Positions 28,967 through 37,912 of a DNA stretch of 64,000 bases are shown here, one piece after another. Source of the stretch: Cellulomonas wangsupingiae. Lineage in GTDB: Bacteria; Actinomycetota; Actinomycetes; Actinomycetales; Cellulomonadaceae. The position numbers and the translations under genes are program-made. The notes beneath the pieces were generated by a model, which saw only the letters and a list, made by a program, of their open reading frames with translations, did not search any database and was not told where the DNA came from. The stretch is taken from NCBI RefSeq assembly GCF_024508275.1, contig NZ_CP101989.1, forward strand, positions 2,914,001 through 2,978,000, written 5' to 3'. Numbering within the stretch: the first letter of the stretch is position 1; each line of letters opens with the position of its first letter.

Positions 28967-29356
28967 GTGCACCGACCCCGCGACCCCCAGCTGCTCAAGG
29001 GCGTGCTGCCGATGCTCGTCCTCGCCGCGCTGGCGCACGACGAGACGTACGGCTACGAGCTCGTCACGGCGCTGCGCGAAGCCGGCCTGGACGACCTGTC
29101 GACGGGGACGCTCTACCCGGTCCTCAGCCGGCTCGAGCACGACGGGCTCGTGACGTCGCGGCTCGTCCCGTCGTCGTCCGGTCCCGCGCGCAAGTACTAC
29201 CGCCTGAGCGCACCGGGCGTGGCCGCCCTGGACGAGCGGCGCGCGGCCTGGGACGCGCTCGTGGCCACCGTCGAGGGCGTCCTCGACGCCGTTCCCCCGC
29301 CCGACGTCCACCCGTACGTCCCACCCCGCACCGACCACCCCAGGAGGACGCCATGA
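28967..29356 (+). CDS. PadR-family transcriptional regulator
   Basis: A 129-aa winged-helix repressor. The DNA-binding part is clear: LLKGVLPMLVLAALAHDETY, GYELVTALREAGLDDLSTGT, LYPVLSRLEHDGLV and a wing ending YYRLSAPG. The C-terminal part is short (PadR-s2-like) and proline-rich. The start is GTG 28967, apparently leaderless. The stop overlaps the next gene (ATGA). Such PadR/HAAS pairs usually control a membrane or stress function; the effector is unknown. Confidence 0.88.
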   Translation: MHRPRDPQLLKGVLPMLVLAALAHDETYGYELVTALREAGLDDLSTGTLYPVLSRLEHDGLVTSRLVPSSSGPARKYYRLSAPGVAALDERRAAWDALVATVEGVLDAVPPPDVHPYVPPRTDHPRRTP

Positions 29357-29916
29357 CCCTGACCGCCGACCTGCCGGGGGCACCCGCCCCGCAGCCCGCC
29401 CGGCACCTCGGGCGTGCCGACCGGCTCCGGCTCGAGGTGTGGCTGTGGCGCCTCGCGCAGGCGATGGACGACTACCCGCGGCGTGCCGCTCGCGAGATCC
29501 GCCGGGACCTGCGCGCGTCCGCGCTCGACGAGGCGTCGCGCGTCGGCATGGCGGCGGCGCTGCGCGACCTCGGTCGGCCCTCCCGCCTCGCGGCGGCGTA
29601 CTTCGCCCAGCTGGACCGGCCGCGCCCGCGCTGGACGGACGGCGCCGTGCTGGCCTTCCTGGTCGGGGCCGCGTTCCCCGTGTACCTGGCCTGCGCGTGG
29701 GCCGTGGGGGCCACGCAGGCGGTCGCTGCCATGGGCGGCGGCACCGTGGAGCTCACGTGGCTGTGGGCCCCGGTCACGGTGGAGAGCACCGACGACGCGA
29801 TGGGCGTCGAGTTCGCGACGGCGTGGCAGCCGCTGGCCGTCGCCCTGGGTCTCGGGTCGATCGCGTTCGCCCTCGGCGCCCGCATCTGGCGGCTGTGGGC
29901 GACGCCCCGGCCGTGA
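29353..29916 (+). CDS. HAAS-domain membrane protein paired with PadR
   Basis: A 187-aa protein. The N-terminal helical region (about 20-90, with LRLEVWLWRLAQAMDDYP and REIRRDLRASALDEASRVG) resembles the HAAS signalling domain that accompanies PadR regulators. Two membrane segments follow, about 97-122 (AVLAFLVGAAFPVYLACAWA) and 158-180 (LAVALGLGSIAFALGARIW), with a short extracytoplasmic loop. It overlaps padR by 4 nt. A role in transmitting a membrane signal to PadR is suggested by domain association only. Confidence 0.7.
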   Translation: MTLTADLPGAPAPQPARHLGRADRLRLEVWLWRLAQAMDDYPRRAAREIRRDLRASALDEASRVGMAAALRDLGRPSRLAAAYFAQLDRPRPRWTDGAVLAFLVGAAFPVYLACAWAVGATQAVAAMGGGTVELTWLWAPVTVESTDDAMGVEFATAWQPLAVALGLGSIAFALGARIWRLWATPRP

Positions 29917-29932
29917 CACCCCCGCCGGGGTG
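29917..29932. terminator. Small bidirectional hairpin between HAAS gene and tsaD
   Basis: CACCCC-CGCC-GGGGTG, six-base arms and a 4-nt loop, occupying almost the whole 18-nt gap between two convergent genes. It is weak but in the expected place. Confidence 0.4.
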
Positions 29933-29934
29933 GG

Positions 29935-30975
29935 TCAGACGAGGACCTGGGTCAGCGGCATCGTCGAGTCCACCGGCAGGTCCAGCGGCGACGGCGGCAG
30001 GCCGCGCCGCACGACCGCCGACCCGAGCGCCGCGATCATCGCGCCGTTGTCCGTGCAGTAGCGGATCGGCGGGATCCGCAGGTCGATGCCGGCCTCCGCG
30101 CAGCGTGCCGCCGCCATGTCGCGCAGCTGGGAGTTGGCGGAGAAGCCGCCGCCGACGACGAGCGTCGAGACACCCTCGCGCCGGCACGCCGCGATCGTCT
30201 TGGCGGTGAGCACGTCGGCGACCGCGGCGGCGAACGACGCGGCGACGTCCTCGAGCGGGACCGGCTCGCCGGCGTCCTGCCGCGCCTCCACCCACCGCGC
30301 CACCGCGGTCTTCAGCCCGGAGAACGAGAAGTCGGTCGCGTGCTTCGCCTGGTCCTTGGGCGCCGTCAGCCCGCGCGGGAACCGGATCGCCGTGGGGTCT
30401 CCCGCGCGCGCGAGCCGGTCGATGTGCGGGCCACCGGGGTAGGGCAGGCCGAGCAGCCGACCGACCTTGTCGAACGCCTCCCCCGCCGCGTCGTCGAGCG
30501 TCGAGCCGAGCTCGGTGACGTTCACGGTGTCGTCGATCATCAGCAGCGACGAGTGCCCGCCGGACACCACGAGCGCCATGACACGCTCGGGGAACGGCCC
30601 GTCGACGAGCTCGTCGACCACCGCGTGCCCGATGACGTGGTTGACGCCGTAGAGCGGCTTGCCGAGTCCGAGCGCGAGCGCCTTGGCGGCGGCGGCGCCG
30701 ATGGTCAGCGGGCCCACGAGCCCGGGGCCGGCGGTGACGGCGACCGCGTCGACCTGGTCGAGCGTCACCTGCGCCGTGGCGAGCGCACGCTCGATGGTGG
30801 GCACCATCGCCTCGAGGTGGGCCCGCGACGCGATCTCGGGGATGATCCCGCCGAACCGCGCGTGCTCGTCGACCGAGCTGGCGACGGCGTCGACGAGCAG
30901 GTCGTACCCGCGCACCAGACCGACGCCGGTCTCGTCGCAGGAGGTCTCGATCCCGAGGACGAGGGGTGCGCTCAC
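29935..30975 (-). CDS. tsaD: tRNA threonylcarbamoyladenosine transferase TsaD
   Basis: A 346-aa Kae1/TsaD protein that transfers the threonylcarbamoyl group to A37 of ANN-decoding tRNAs, with TsaB and TsaE. Motifs: [16 protein letters not shown] at the N-terminus, metal-binding H113 and H117 in [36 protein letters not shown], and the C-terminal [13 protein letters not shown] 30975 gives the normal length; a TATCCT hexamer lies 7 nt upstream (leaderless). tsaB and tsaE are about 2-3 kb away on the same strand, separated by a nitroreductase gene on the other strand. Confidence 0.96.
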   Translation of the reverse strand: MSAPLVLGIETSCDETGVGLVRGYDLLVDAVASSVDEHARFGGIIPEIASRAHLEAMVPTIERALATAQVTLDQVDAVAVTAGPGLVGPLTIGAAAAKALALGLGKPLYGVNHVIGHAVVDELVDGPFPERVMALVVSGGHSSLLMIDDTVNVTELGSTLDDAAGEAFDKVGRLLGLPYPGGPHIDRLARAGDPTAIRFPRGLTAPKDQAKHATDFSFSGLKTAVARWVEARQDAGEPVPLEDVAASFAAAVADVLTAKTIAACRREGVSTLVVGGGFSANSQLRDMAAARCAEAGIDLRIPPIRYCTDNGAMIAALGSAVVRRGLPPSPLDLPVDSTMPLTQVLV

Positions 30976-30982
30976 GGCGTCC

Positions 30983-30988
30983 AGGATA
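30983..30988 (-). promoter_or_regulatory. Candidate -10 for a leaderless tsaD transcript
   Basis: Reverse-strand TATCCT lies 7 nt before the GTG at 30975. No good -35 was found. Confidence 0.4.
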
Positions 30989-31063
30989 GGCGGCACCCGC
31001 ACCGTGACGCGTCTCACGGTTGCCCGGGGGTATCGATGCGAACGCAACGACGTTGACGACGGC

Positions 31064-31690
31064 GTGACCACCAGCGAGCTCCTCCACGCGACCCCGGCGC
31101 CGCGCGCCGACGAGCGCACCCTCGACCTGCTGTTCCGTGACGCCCGCACCACGGGCCGCTTCCTGGACACCCCGGTGCCCGACGAGCTGCTGCGCGACGT
31201 CCACGACACGGTGCGCTGGGGCCCGACCGCGATGAACACCGTCCCCCTGCGCATGCTCGTCGTGCGCAGCAGCGACGCCCGCGAGCGCCTCGCCGCGCAC
31301 ATGAGCGAGTTCAACCGCGCGCGCGTCCTGGCCGCGCCCGTCACGCTCGTCGTCGCCGCCGACACCGACTTCCACCTGCACCTGCCCACGCTGACGCCGC
31401 ACGCCCCGACCTCCGGGGACGGCCTGGCGGGCGTTCCCGAGGTGCGCGCCCGCATGGCCCGCGACAACGCGTGGCTGCAGACCGGCTACCTCGTCGTCGG
31501 CCTGCGCGCCGCCGGCCTGGGCGTCGGGCCCATGACGGGCATGGACGCCGACGGCGTCGACGGCGAGTTCTTCGCCGGCACGTCGTGGCGCACGCTGGCG
31601 GTCCTCAACGTCGGGTGGCCCGACGGCGAGGGCACCGACCGGCCGCGCGCACCGCGGCTCGCGTGGGACCAGGTCGCGCGCGTCGTCTGA
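31064..31690 (+). CDS. Nitroreductase-family protein, RutE/malonic-semialdehyde-reductase-like
   Basis: A 208-aa FMN-dependent oxidoreductase. Regions resembling RutE are [76 protein letters not shown] and [20 protein letters not shown]. RutE reduces malonic semialdehyde in pyrimidine catabolism, but no other rut genes are nearby, so a different substrate is possible. GTG 31064 is the best fit to family length; no strong ribosome-binding site is seen. It is a lone plus-strand gene within a minus-strand block. Confidence 0.82.
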   Translation: MTTSELLHATPAPRADERTLDLLFRDARTTGRFLDTPVPDELLRDVHDTVRWGPTAMNTVPLRMLVVRSSDARERLAAHMSEFNRARVLAAPVTLVVAADTDFHLHLPTLTPHAPTSGDGLAGVPEVRARMARDNAWLQTGYLVVGLRAAGLGVGPMTGMDADGVDGEFFAGTSWRTLAVLNVGWPDGEGTDRPRAPRLAWDQVARVV

Positions 31691-31717
31691 CCGCGTGAGA
31701 CGGCGGTGCGGTCCCGC

Positions 31718-32578
31718 TCAGCCGGTCGCGACAGGGCGGTCCGGGTCGTTCGACCACTGGGACCACGATCCCGGGTACAGCGCGGCGTCGACCCCCACCG
31801 ACGCGAGCGCGGCCACCTCGTGCGCGGCCGTGACCCCGGACCCGCAGTACACCCCCACACGGACGCCGCCGCCGGACACCGGCACGCCGAGCCCCGCCAG
31901 GCGCGCGGCCAGCGCGTCGGCGTCCAGGAAGCGGCCGTCGGGTGCGAGGTTCGCCGACGTCGGCGCGCTCACCGCACCGGGCACGTGACCCGCGCGCGGG
32001 TCGACCGGCTCGACCAGGCCGGCGTACCGCTCGGCCGCGCGCGCGTCGAGCAGCAGGCCGTCCGCGGCGATCGCGGCCGCCCCGTCCGCGTCGACCGTCT
32101 CCAGCGCCCCGGGCACGAGCACGACGTCCCCCGGCTCGGGCGTCACCTCGCCCGGCTCGACGCCGTACCCCGCCGCGGTCCACGCCGGCAGCCCGCCGTC
32201 GAGGATCCGCACGTCGCGCACGCCCGCCCAGCGCAGCAGCCACCACGCGCGCGCGGCCGACGTGCCGCCCGCGTCGTCGTAGACGACGACCGCCGCACCG
32301 TCGCGCACGCCCCAGCGGCGGGCGGCCCTCTCCAGGTCCGCCACGTCGGGCAGGGGGTGACGCCCGGCCCCCGGGGACGGCGGCCCCGCCAGCTCGGTGT
32401 CGAGGTCGACGTACACGCCGCCCGGCAGGTGCGCCGCGAGGTACCGCTCGTGGCCGTCGGTGCGCCCCAGCGCCCACCGCACGTCGAGCAGGACGGGCGG
32501 CTCGTCGTCCGCCAGCAGCCGCGCCAGCTCGTCCACGTCGACCAGGACGCCCCGGCGGGCGGCGTCGGACGCACTCAC
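31718..32578 (-). CDS. Thiosulfate/3-mercaptopyruvate sulfurtransferase
   Basis: A 286-aa tandem-rhodanese protein. The inactive N-terminal domain has VLLDVRWALG and HLPGGVYVDLDTEL; the active C-terminal domain has LLLDARAAERY, GHVPGAVSAP and the loop YCGSGVTAAHE with catalytic C245. The start is GTG 32578, overlapping the rimI stop by 4 nt. It moves sulfane sulfur to cyanide or other acceptors. Position at the end of the alr-tsaE-tsaB-rimI run suggests cotranscription; a possible tie to sulfur supply for tRNA is speculative. Confidence 0.9.
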   Translation of the reverse strand: MSASDAARRGVLVDVDELARLLADDEPPVLLDVRWALGRTDGHERYLAAHLPGGVYVDLDTELAGPPSPGAGRHPLPDVADLERAARRWGVRDGAAVVVYDDAGGTSAARAWWLLRWAGVRDVRILDGGLPAWTAAGYGVEPGEVTPEPGDVVLVPGALETVDADGAAAIAADGLLLDARAAERYAGLVEPVDPRAGHVPGAVSAPTSANLAPDGRFLDADALAARLAGLGVPVSGGGVRVGVYCGSGVTAAHEVAALASVGVDAALYPGSWSQWSNDPDRPVATG

Positions 32579-33069
32579 GGCGCCTCCTGCGCGGTGCGGG
32601 CCGGACGCGGCAGCGGCAGCTGCATGGTCCACGCGTCGACGTTCTCCGGCTGGTAGTACCCGCGGCGGCGCCCCAGCCGCCGGAAGCCCAGGCTCTCGTA
32701 CAGGTGGATCGCGGGCGCGTTGTCGACCCGCACCTCCAGCAGCACCGACTCCGCGCCGACCGCGCGTGCATGGTCCAGCAGCGTCGTCAGCATCCGGCGC
32801 CCGATGCCCTGCCCCTGGTGCCCGGGGTCGGTGGCGACGGTCATGACCTGGGCGTCGCGGCCGTCGAACCACAGGCCGGCGTACCCCACGAGCGACCCGC
32901 CCGGCAGCTCGGCACCGACGTACGTGCGGCCGGGCCCGACGAGCTCGTCGGCGAGCATCTGCCGCGACCACGCACTGACGCCGAACAGCGTGCGCTCCAT
33001 GCGGTCGAGCGCCGCGAGGTCGGCCGCCACGAGGGGCCGGACCAGCACGTCGACGGCGGCCGCACTCAC
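32575..33069 (-). CDS. rimI: GNAT N-acetyltransferase, RimI-like
   Basis: A 164-aa GNAT protein. The acetyl-CoA pyrophosphate loop is DPGHQGQGIGRRML, preceded by VMTVAT and followed by VLLEVRVDNAPAIHLYESLG and the C-terminal YYQPENVDAW. This matches RimI, which acetylates ribosomal protein S18 in enterobacteria and lies beside tsaB in many actinobacteria. GTG 33069 overlaps the tsaB stop by 4 nt. The true protein target here is unknown. Confidence 0.9.
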   Translation of the reverse strand: MSAAAVDVLVRPLVAADLAALDRMERTLFGVSAWSRQMLADELVGPGRTYVGAELPGGSLVGYAGLWFDGRDAQVMTVATDPGHQGQGIGRRMLTTLLDHARAVGAESVLLEVRVDNAPAIHLYESLGFRRLGRRRGYYQPENVDAWTMQLPLPRPARTAQEAP

Positions 33070-33755
33070 GCCAGGACCCGCTTGGCGCCGGAGGGCGGCA
33101 CGGCATCGGGGCGGCGCAGGTACAGCGGGTCCGCGGGGAGCTCCTCGCCGGCCGCGAGGCGCCGCTGCGCGATCCGCACGAGGTGCACGGGGTTCGGGCT
33201 GCGCAGGTCGGGGTCGTGCGACGGCACGCGCGGATCGGGCGCGCCGAACACCTCCGGGTACAGGTCGCGCGCCGCACCGAGGACGATCTCGCCGGGCACG
33301 CGCGGGACGTCGCCCGGCGCGGCCACGTCGGGGCCCGAGACGGGCACGGCCGCACGGTCGCGCACCTCGTAGCGAGCCCAGTAGACCTCGCGGCGGCGCG
33401 CGTCGGTCACGACGAGCAGCGGCGTGCCGTCGTCCACGGCCCCGAGCTGCGCCGCCCGCTCGGCCAGCGCGTCCAGGCTCGACACCCCGTGGACGGGGAC
33501 GCCGAGGGCCAGACCCAGCGTGCGCGCCGTCACCAGGCCGACACGCAGCCCCGTGAACAGGGCGGGCCCGGTCCCGACGACGATGCTCTCGACGTCCCGC
33601 AGCGGCCGCCCCTTCCGCTCGGAGAGCTCGGCGATCAGCGGTGCGAGCAGCTCCGCGTGCCGGCGCGGCTGGTCGTCGGCGAGCGACTCGGCGTGGACCT
33701 CGTCGAGCACGAGCGCGGCGGCGACCTCCCCCGACGTGTCGATCCCCAGGTGCAT
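33066..33755 (-). CDS. tsaB: tRNA threonylcarbamoyladenosine biosynthesis protein TsaB
   Basis: A 229-aa ASKHA-fold scaffold that dimerises with TsaD. MHLGIDTSGEVAAALVL, HAELLAPLIAEL, IVVGTGPALFTGLRVGLVTA and VHGVSSLDALA are typical. ATG 33755 overlaps the tsaE stop by one base (TGATG), and its own stop overlaps rimI. No nucleotide-binding residues are expected, as TsaB is a structural partner. Confidence 0.94.
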   Translation of the reverse strand: MHLGIDTSGEVAAALVLDEVHAESLADDQPRRHAELLAPLIAELSERKGRPLRDVESIVVGTGPALFTGLRVGLVTARTLGLALGVPVHGVSSLDALAERAAQLGAVDDGTPLLVVTDARRREVYWARYEVRDRAAVPVSGPDVAAPGDVPRVPGEIVLGAARDLYPEVFGAPDPRVPSHDPDLRSPNPVHLVRIAQRRLAAGEELPADPLYLRRPDAVPPSGAKRVLA

Positions 33756-34315
33756 CAGGCCCCGCTCCCCTCGTGGTCGTCCGCGTGCACGCGCGACGCG
33801 GTCGCGGACGTGGTCGGCAGCTCGACGCCCGCCCAGCGCTTCCCCACCCCGTGGACCGTGAGCACCCGCTCCCCCGCGGCGGCGTCCTCGACGTCGTCCA
33901 CGACGCCCCCGTGCGGGCGCTCCAGGCGCAGCTCGAGGCGGTCGTCGGCGAGCCCCTCGACCCAGCCCTCGCCCCACTCCACGACCGTGACGGCCTCGTC
34001 GAGCCCCGCGTCGAGGTCGAGCGCCTCGACCTCGTCCAGGGAGCCCAGGCGGTACGCGTCGACGTGCACGAGCGCGGGACCACGCGTGCCGTCGGGGCGG
34101 GGCAGCGACGGGTGCTCGCGCGCGATGACGAACGTCGGCGACGCGACCTGCCCGCGCACGCCGAGGCCCTCGCCGATCCCCTGCGTGAGCGTGGTCTTGC
34201 CGGCGCCGAGGTCACCGGTGAGCACGAGCAGGTCCCCGGCGCGCAGCACCGCCGCCAGCGCCCGGCCCCACGCCCGCGTCGCGTCGGCGTCGGGCAGGCG
34301 CACCTGCGCGGTCAC
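33755..34315 (-). CDS. tsaE: tRNA threonylcarbamoyladenosine biosynthesis ATPase TsaE
   Basis: A 186-aa P-loop ATPase that drives the TsaBD cycle. Walker A is LTGDLGAGKTTLTQGIGEGL; SPTFVIARE, LVHVDAYRL and VVEWGEGW follow in the family order. The C-terminal 25 residues after VLTVHGVGKRW look like a non-conserved extension. GTG 34315 overlaps the alr stop by 4 nt, and the stop overlaps tsaB, so alr-tsaE-tsaB-rimI are translationally linked. Confidence 0.94.
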   Translation of the reverse strand: MTAQVRLPDADATRAWGRALAAVLRAGDLLVLTGDLGAGKTTLTQGIGEGLGVRGQVASPTFVIAREHPSLPRPDGTRGPALVHVDAYRLGSLDEVEALDLDAGLDEAVTVVEWGEGWVEGLADDRLELRLERPHGGVVDDVEDAAAGERVLTVHGVGKRWAGVELPTTSATASRVHADDHEGSGA

Positions 34316-35517
34316 GCGGCACCTCCGACGACCGTCGTGAGGGCGGTCACGGACAGGTCGCCCCGCTCGGTGTCGACGTAGTCGCGCGGCACGCGCGCGC
34401 CCAGCCGCGTGACGATCTCGTAGGAGATGGTGCCCGCCGCCTCGGCCCAGTCCTGCGCGGTGGGCCCGCCGTCGCGGCCGTCGCCCCACAGGACGACCCG
34501 GTCGCCGGCGACCTCGGCCGCCCCGGGTCCGAGGTCCACCACGACCTGGTCCATGCACACTCGCCCGGCGATCCCCAGGCGCCGCCCCCCGACCTGCAGG
34601 GGACCGCCCCAGCGGTCGGCCGTCCCGGAGGCGTGCCGCGGGATGCCGTCGGCGTACCCGAGCGGGACGACGCCCAGGACCGTGTCGTGCGGCACCACGT
34701 ACTCGTGGCCGTACGAGACCCCGGACCCGGCCGGCACCGGCTTGACCGTGGCGAGCTGCGCCTCGAGCGTCATCGCCGGCACCAGGCCGTACCGCTCCGG
34801 TCCACCGACCTGCGGGACCGGCGACAGGCCGTACACCGCGACGCCGGGACGCACGAGGTCCCAGTGCAGGTCCGGTGCCGTGAGCGTCGCGGCGGAGTTG
34901 GCGAGGTGGCGGACCTCGAGCCGCGCACCTGCCGCCTCGACGGCGGCGACGGACTGCGCGAAGACCGCGGCCTGCCGACGGACCACGGGGTGCCCGGGGT
35001 CGTCGGCGAACGCGAGGTGCGACCACAGCCCGACGACGCGCAGCACGCCCTCCGCCTCGGCCGCCAGAGCGGCGGCGAGCACGTCGGGCAGCTCCGCGGG
35101 CACCAGGCCGTTGCGCCCCAGCCCGGTGTCGACCTTGAGGTGCACGCGCGCGGTGCGCCCCGCCTCCCGTGCCGCGGCGACGACGTCGTGCAGGGCCCAG
35201 CGCGACGCCACGGACAGGTCGAGGTCGGCCTCCACGGCCTCGCGCAGCGGTGCGCCCGGGGCGTAGAGCCACGCCAGGATCCGCACGCCGGTGACGCCCA
35301 CGCGCCGCAGGTGCAGGGCCTCGGGGATCTGCGCGGTCCCCAGCCAGGTGGCGCCGCCCTCGACGGCCGCGAGCGCCGCGGGCACCAGCCCGTGCCCGTA
35401 CGCGTCGGCCTTCACCACGGCCATGACCTGCGCGGTGGGTGCGTGGGCCGCGAGCGCGCGGACGTTGCCGCGCACCGCCCCCAGGTCGACGACCGCACGT
35501 GCCGGGAAGTCGTTCAC
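34312..35517 (-). CDS. alr: Alanine racemase
   Basis: A 401-aa PLP enzyme making D-alanine for peptidoglycan. The PLP lysine is K36 in VMAVVKADAYGHG; VHLKVDTGLGRNG, GLWSHLAFAD, VRPGVAVYGLSP and the catalytic-tyrosine segment GSGVSYGHEY follow, with IAGRVCMDQVVVDLG near the C-terminus. GTG 35517 gives the usual N-terminus (AVVDLGAVRGNVRAL). It is 56 nt from the upstream kinase gene and overlaps tsaE. Confidence 0.96.
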   Translation of the reverse strand: MNDFPARAVVDLGAVRGNVRALAAHAPTAQVMAVVKADAYGHGLVPAALAAVEGGATWLGTAQIPEALHLRRVGVTGVRILAWLYAPGAPLREAVEADLDLSVASRWALHDVVAAAREAGRTARVHLKVDTGLGRNGLVPAELPDVLAAALAAEAEGVLRVVGLWSHLAFADDPGHPVVRRQAAVFAQSVAAVEAAGARLEVRHLANSAATLTAPDLHWDLVRPGVAVYGLSPVPQVGGPERYGLVPAMTLEAQLATVKPVPAGSGVSYGHEYVVPHDTVLGVVPLGYADGIPRHASGTADRWGGPLQVGGRRLGIAGRVCMDQVVVDLGPGAAEVAGDRVVLWGDGRDGGPTAQDWAEAAGTISYEIVTRLGARVPRDYVDTERGDLSVTALTTVVGGAA

Positions 35518-35573
35518 GCCCGCAAGTGTCTCACCGCCGCGTCGCGTCCGGTGATGGCCCGCCGCGCGGCGGG

Positions 35574-36278
35574 TCAGCCGAGCAGGTCCGGGCCCACCAC
35601 GACGTCCGCGCGCGCGGCCGTCGGGGCGACCAGCCGGGCGTTGGCGGCGTCCGGGCCGGTGGACCACGCGAGCGCCGCGGCGGGCGGCTTGCCGAACCGC
35701 TCGTGGCGCGCGACGAGACGCGCGAGCCGCAGGTCCTCCCGGGGTGCCGTGAACCAGGACTCGTCGAGCAGCTCGGCGACGGGCGCGAAGCCGTGGGCGT
35801 CGAGCAGCAGGTAGTTGCCCTCCGTGACGACGAGGGGCACGTCCGCGGGCACCGCGATCGCGCCCGCGACGCCGTTGCGCAGGTCACGGCGGTACTCGGG
35901 GGCGTACACGACGTGCCCGGGGCGCGGCTCGCGCAGGCGTCGCAGCAGCGCGACGTAGCCGTCGGCGTCGAACGTGTCCGGCGCACCCTTGCGGTCCGCC
36001 CGGCCGAGCCGCTCCAGCTCGGTCTGCGCCAGGTGGAACCCGTCCATCGGCACCACGACGCACGCGTCGCCGAACGTCGCGGCCAGCTGCGCGGCGAGCG
36101 TCGACTTGCCCGCGCCGGGCGGGCCGGTGATGCCGAGCACGCGCCGCCCGCCGCCCGCCAGCAGCGCACGCACGCGGCGGGTCAGCGCCGGGGCGAGCGG
36201 CGGGTCGGGGAGCGCGGCGGGCGCGGCGGGCGCGGCGGGCGCGGACGACGATCCGCGGGCGGACGGGCGGTCGGTCAT
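35574..36278 (-). CDS. P-loop nucleoside/pantothenate-kinase-like protein
   Basis: A 234-aa kinase of the uridine kinase/pantothenate kinase superfamily. The first 25 residues are Ala/Pro-rich. Walker A is GITGPPGAGKSTLAAQL (about 49-65), followed by VVPMDGFHLAQTELE, YAPEYRRDLR and VVTEGNYLLLD. Related actinobacterial proteins are labelled only as nucleoside/nucleotide kinases, and the substrate is unknown. Its start overlaps the nnr stop by 4 nt, so it is cotranscribed with a metabolite-repair enzyme. Confidence 0.78.
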   Translation of the reverse strand: MTDRPSARGSSSAPAAPAAPAALPDPPLAPALTRRVRALLAGGGRRVLGITGPPGAGKSTLAAQLAATFGDACVVVPMDGFHLAQTELERLGRADRKGAPDTFDADGYVALLRRLREPRPGHVVYAPEYRRDLRNGVAGAIAVPADVPLVVTEGNYLLLDAHGFAPVAELLDESWFTAPREDLRLARLVARHERFGKPPAAALAWSTGPDAANARLVAPTAARADVVVGPDLLG

Positions 36279-37771
36279 GCCCGCAGCAGCCCTGCGACGG
36301 CACCGGGCAGCGCGGCGGCCACGCCACCGGCCGAGACCGGTCCCCCCGGGTTGGCGTGGTGCGCGGCGCGGCCGTGCACGAGCGCCGCGGCCGCCGCGAG
36401 CGCGGCCGGCAGCGTCGGCTCGGCGGCCGCCTGCGACGCCCTGCCGGCCAGCAGCGCGCCGAGGACCCCGCCGAGGACGTCCCCGGCCCCCGCCGTCGCC
36501 AGCCACGGCGGGCCGTCGGCCTGCGCGTACGACGCACCGTGCGGTCCCACGACCACCGTGGTCCCGCCCTTGAGCAGCACGGTCGCGCCCGTCAGCTCGT
36601 GCGCGCGACGTGCGTGGGCCCACGGGGCGGCCTCGACGTCGGCGCGGGTGACGTCGGCGCCCCGGTCGCGCAGCAGGGCCGCGAGCTCGCCCGCGTGCGG
36701 CGTGAGCACGACGTGCGGGGGGACCCTGTCCGGCAGCAGGTCGAGCGCTCCGGCGTCGACGACCGCGGGCTCGCCGTGCGCGAGGGCGTGCTCCAGCGCG
36801 TCGCGTGCCCGCGCGCGCTGCTCGTCGTCGTCCGGCGCGACGCCCGACCCGAGCACCCAGGCCTGCACGCGCCCCTCCCCCACGACGACCTCGGGGTGCG
36901 CGGCGAGCACCTGCGGCCCGGCCGCCCCCTGGTAGCGCACCATGCCGACACCGGCGCCGATCGCCCCGGACACCTGCAGCACCGCGGCGCCGGGGTAGCG
37001 GGCGGAGCCGGCGACGACGCCGAGGACCCCGCGCACGTACTTGTGCGCGTCGCGTCCCGGCACTGGCCACAGGCCGGCGACGTCCGCGGCCGCCAGCCGG
37101 ACGACCGCCGGCCGGCCCGTGAGGTGCAGGCCCAGGTCGACGACCTCGACACGGCCGGCCGCGGCCGCCGCGGGCGGCAGCAGGAGCGCGGGCTTGCACG
37201 CGCCGAACGTCACGGTGAGGTCGGCGTCCAGCACGTCGCCCGTCCGCGTGCCGTCGTCGACCCCGACGCCCGACGGCACGTCGACCGCGACGACCAGAGG
37301 ACGCGCGCCCGCGTCGAGCGCCGCCAGCTGCGCGACGAGCCGCGCCCCCGGTCCGCGCACGCCTCCGCGACCGCCGATGCCCAGGAGCCCGTCGAGCACG
37401 ACGTCCGCGCGCGCCAGGTCGCCCGCCAGGGCCTCGGCCGCCGCGTCGTCGAGCGCCGTCACGACGCGTCCGTGTGCGGCGCGCAGCGCCTCGAGACCGC
37501 CGGCGTGGGTCCGTGCGGCGGTGAGCACGGCGGTGACCTGCACCCCGCGGCGCGCGAGCAGCGCGCCGGCGTGCAGGGTGTCACCCCCGTTGTTGCCGGA
37601 ACCGACCAGCAGAGCCACCCGCGACCCCCCGACCCGGCCGCGGGCGTCGCGCAGCACGCGCGCCACGTGGGTCGCGAGCGCGAAGGCGGCGCGTCCCATC
37701 AGCGGCACCCCGGCCGCGAGCAGCGGTTGCTCGGCGGCTCGCACGGCGGCGGCGTCCCACGAGTGCAGCAC
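36275..37771 (-). CDS. nnr: Bifunctional NAD(P)H-hydrate epimerase and ADP-dependent dehydratase
   Basis: A 498-aa repair enzyme. The N-terminal YjeF_N epimerase domain has GSGNNGGDTLHAG (57-69) and VVAVDVPSGVGVDDG; the C-terminal ribokinase-like YjeF_C dehydratase domain has KYVRGVLGVVAGSARYPGAA, VLTPHAGELAALL, LLKGGTTVVVG and LATAGAGDVLGGVLGALLAG. Together they restore NAD(P)HX hydrates to NAD(P)H. GTG 37771 follows an AGG-rich ribosome-binding site. It heads the kinase gene in an ATGA overlap. Confidence 0.94.
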   Translation of the reverse strand: MLHSWDAAAVRAAEQPLLAAGVPLMGRAAFALATHVARVLRDARGRVGGSRVALLVGSGNNGGDTLHAGALLARRGVQVTAVLTAARTHAGGLEALRAAHGRVVTALDDAAAEALAGDLARADVVLDGLLGIGGRGGVRGPGARLVAQLAALDAGARPLVVAVDVPSGVGVDDGTRTGDVLDADLTVTFGACKPALLLPPAAAAAGRVEVVDLGLHLTGRPAVVRLAAADVAGLWPVPGRDAHKYVRGVLGVVAGSARYPGAAVLQVSGAIGAGVGMVRYQGAAGPQVLAAHPEVVVGEGRVQAWVLGSGVAPDDDEQRARARDALEHALAHGEPAVVDAGALDLLPDRVPPHVVLTPHAGELAALLRDRGADVTRADVEAAPWAHARRAHELTGATVLLKGGTTVVVGPHGASYAQADGPPWLATAGAGDVLGGVLGALLAGRASQAAAEPTLPAALAAAAALVHGRAAHHANPGGPVSAGGVAAALPGAVAGLLRA

Positions 37772-37899
37772 CCGCTCATCCTGCCTCCCCGCGCCCCGGT
37801 GCGCGCACGGGCGCGCCCTCGACGCACCCGCACGGCGAGGAGCGCGCGTCCACGGCGCGGCCTCCGCGCCCCGACGAGGCCGCGCCCCGTGCGCCCGGG

Positions 37900-37905
37900 T
37901 AGCGT
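37900..37905 (+). promoter_or_regulatory. Candidate -10 for a leaderless LLM-oxidoreductase transcript
   Basis: TAGCGT lies 7 nt before ATG 37913, and no ribosome-binding site precedes that start. The -35 region is not recognisable. Confidence 0.4.
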
Positions 37906-37912
37906 GCGTCAC

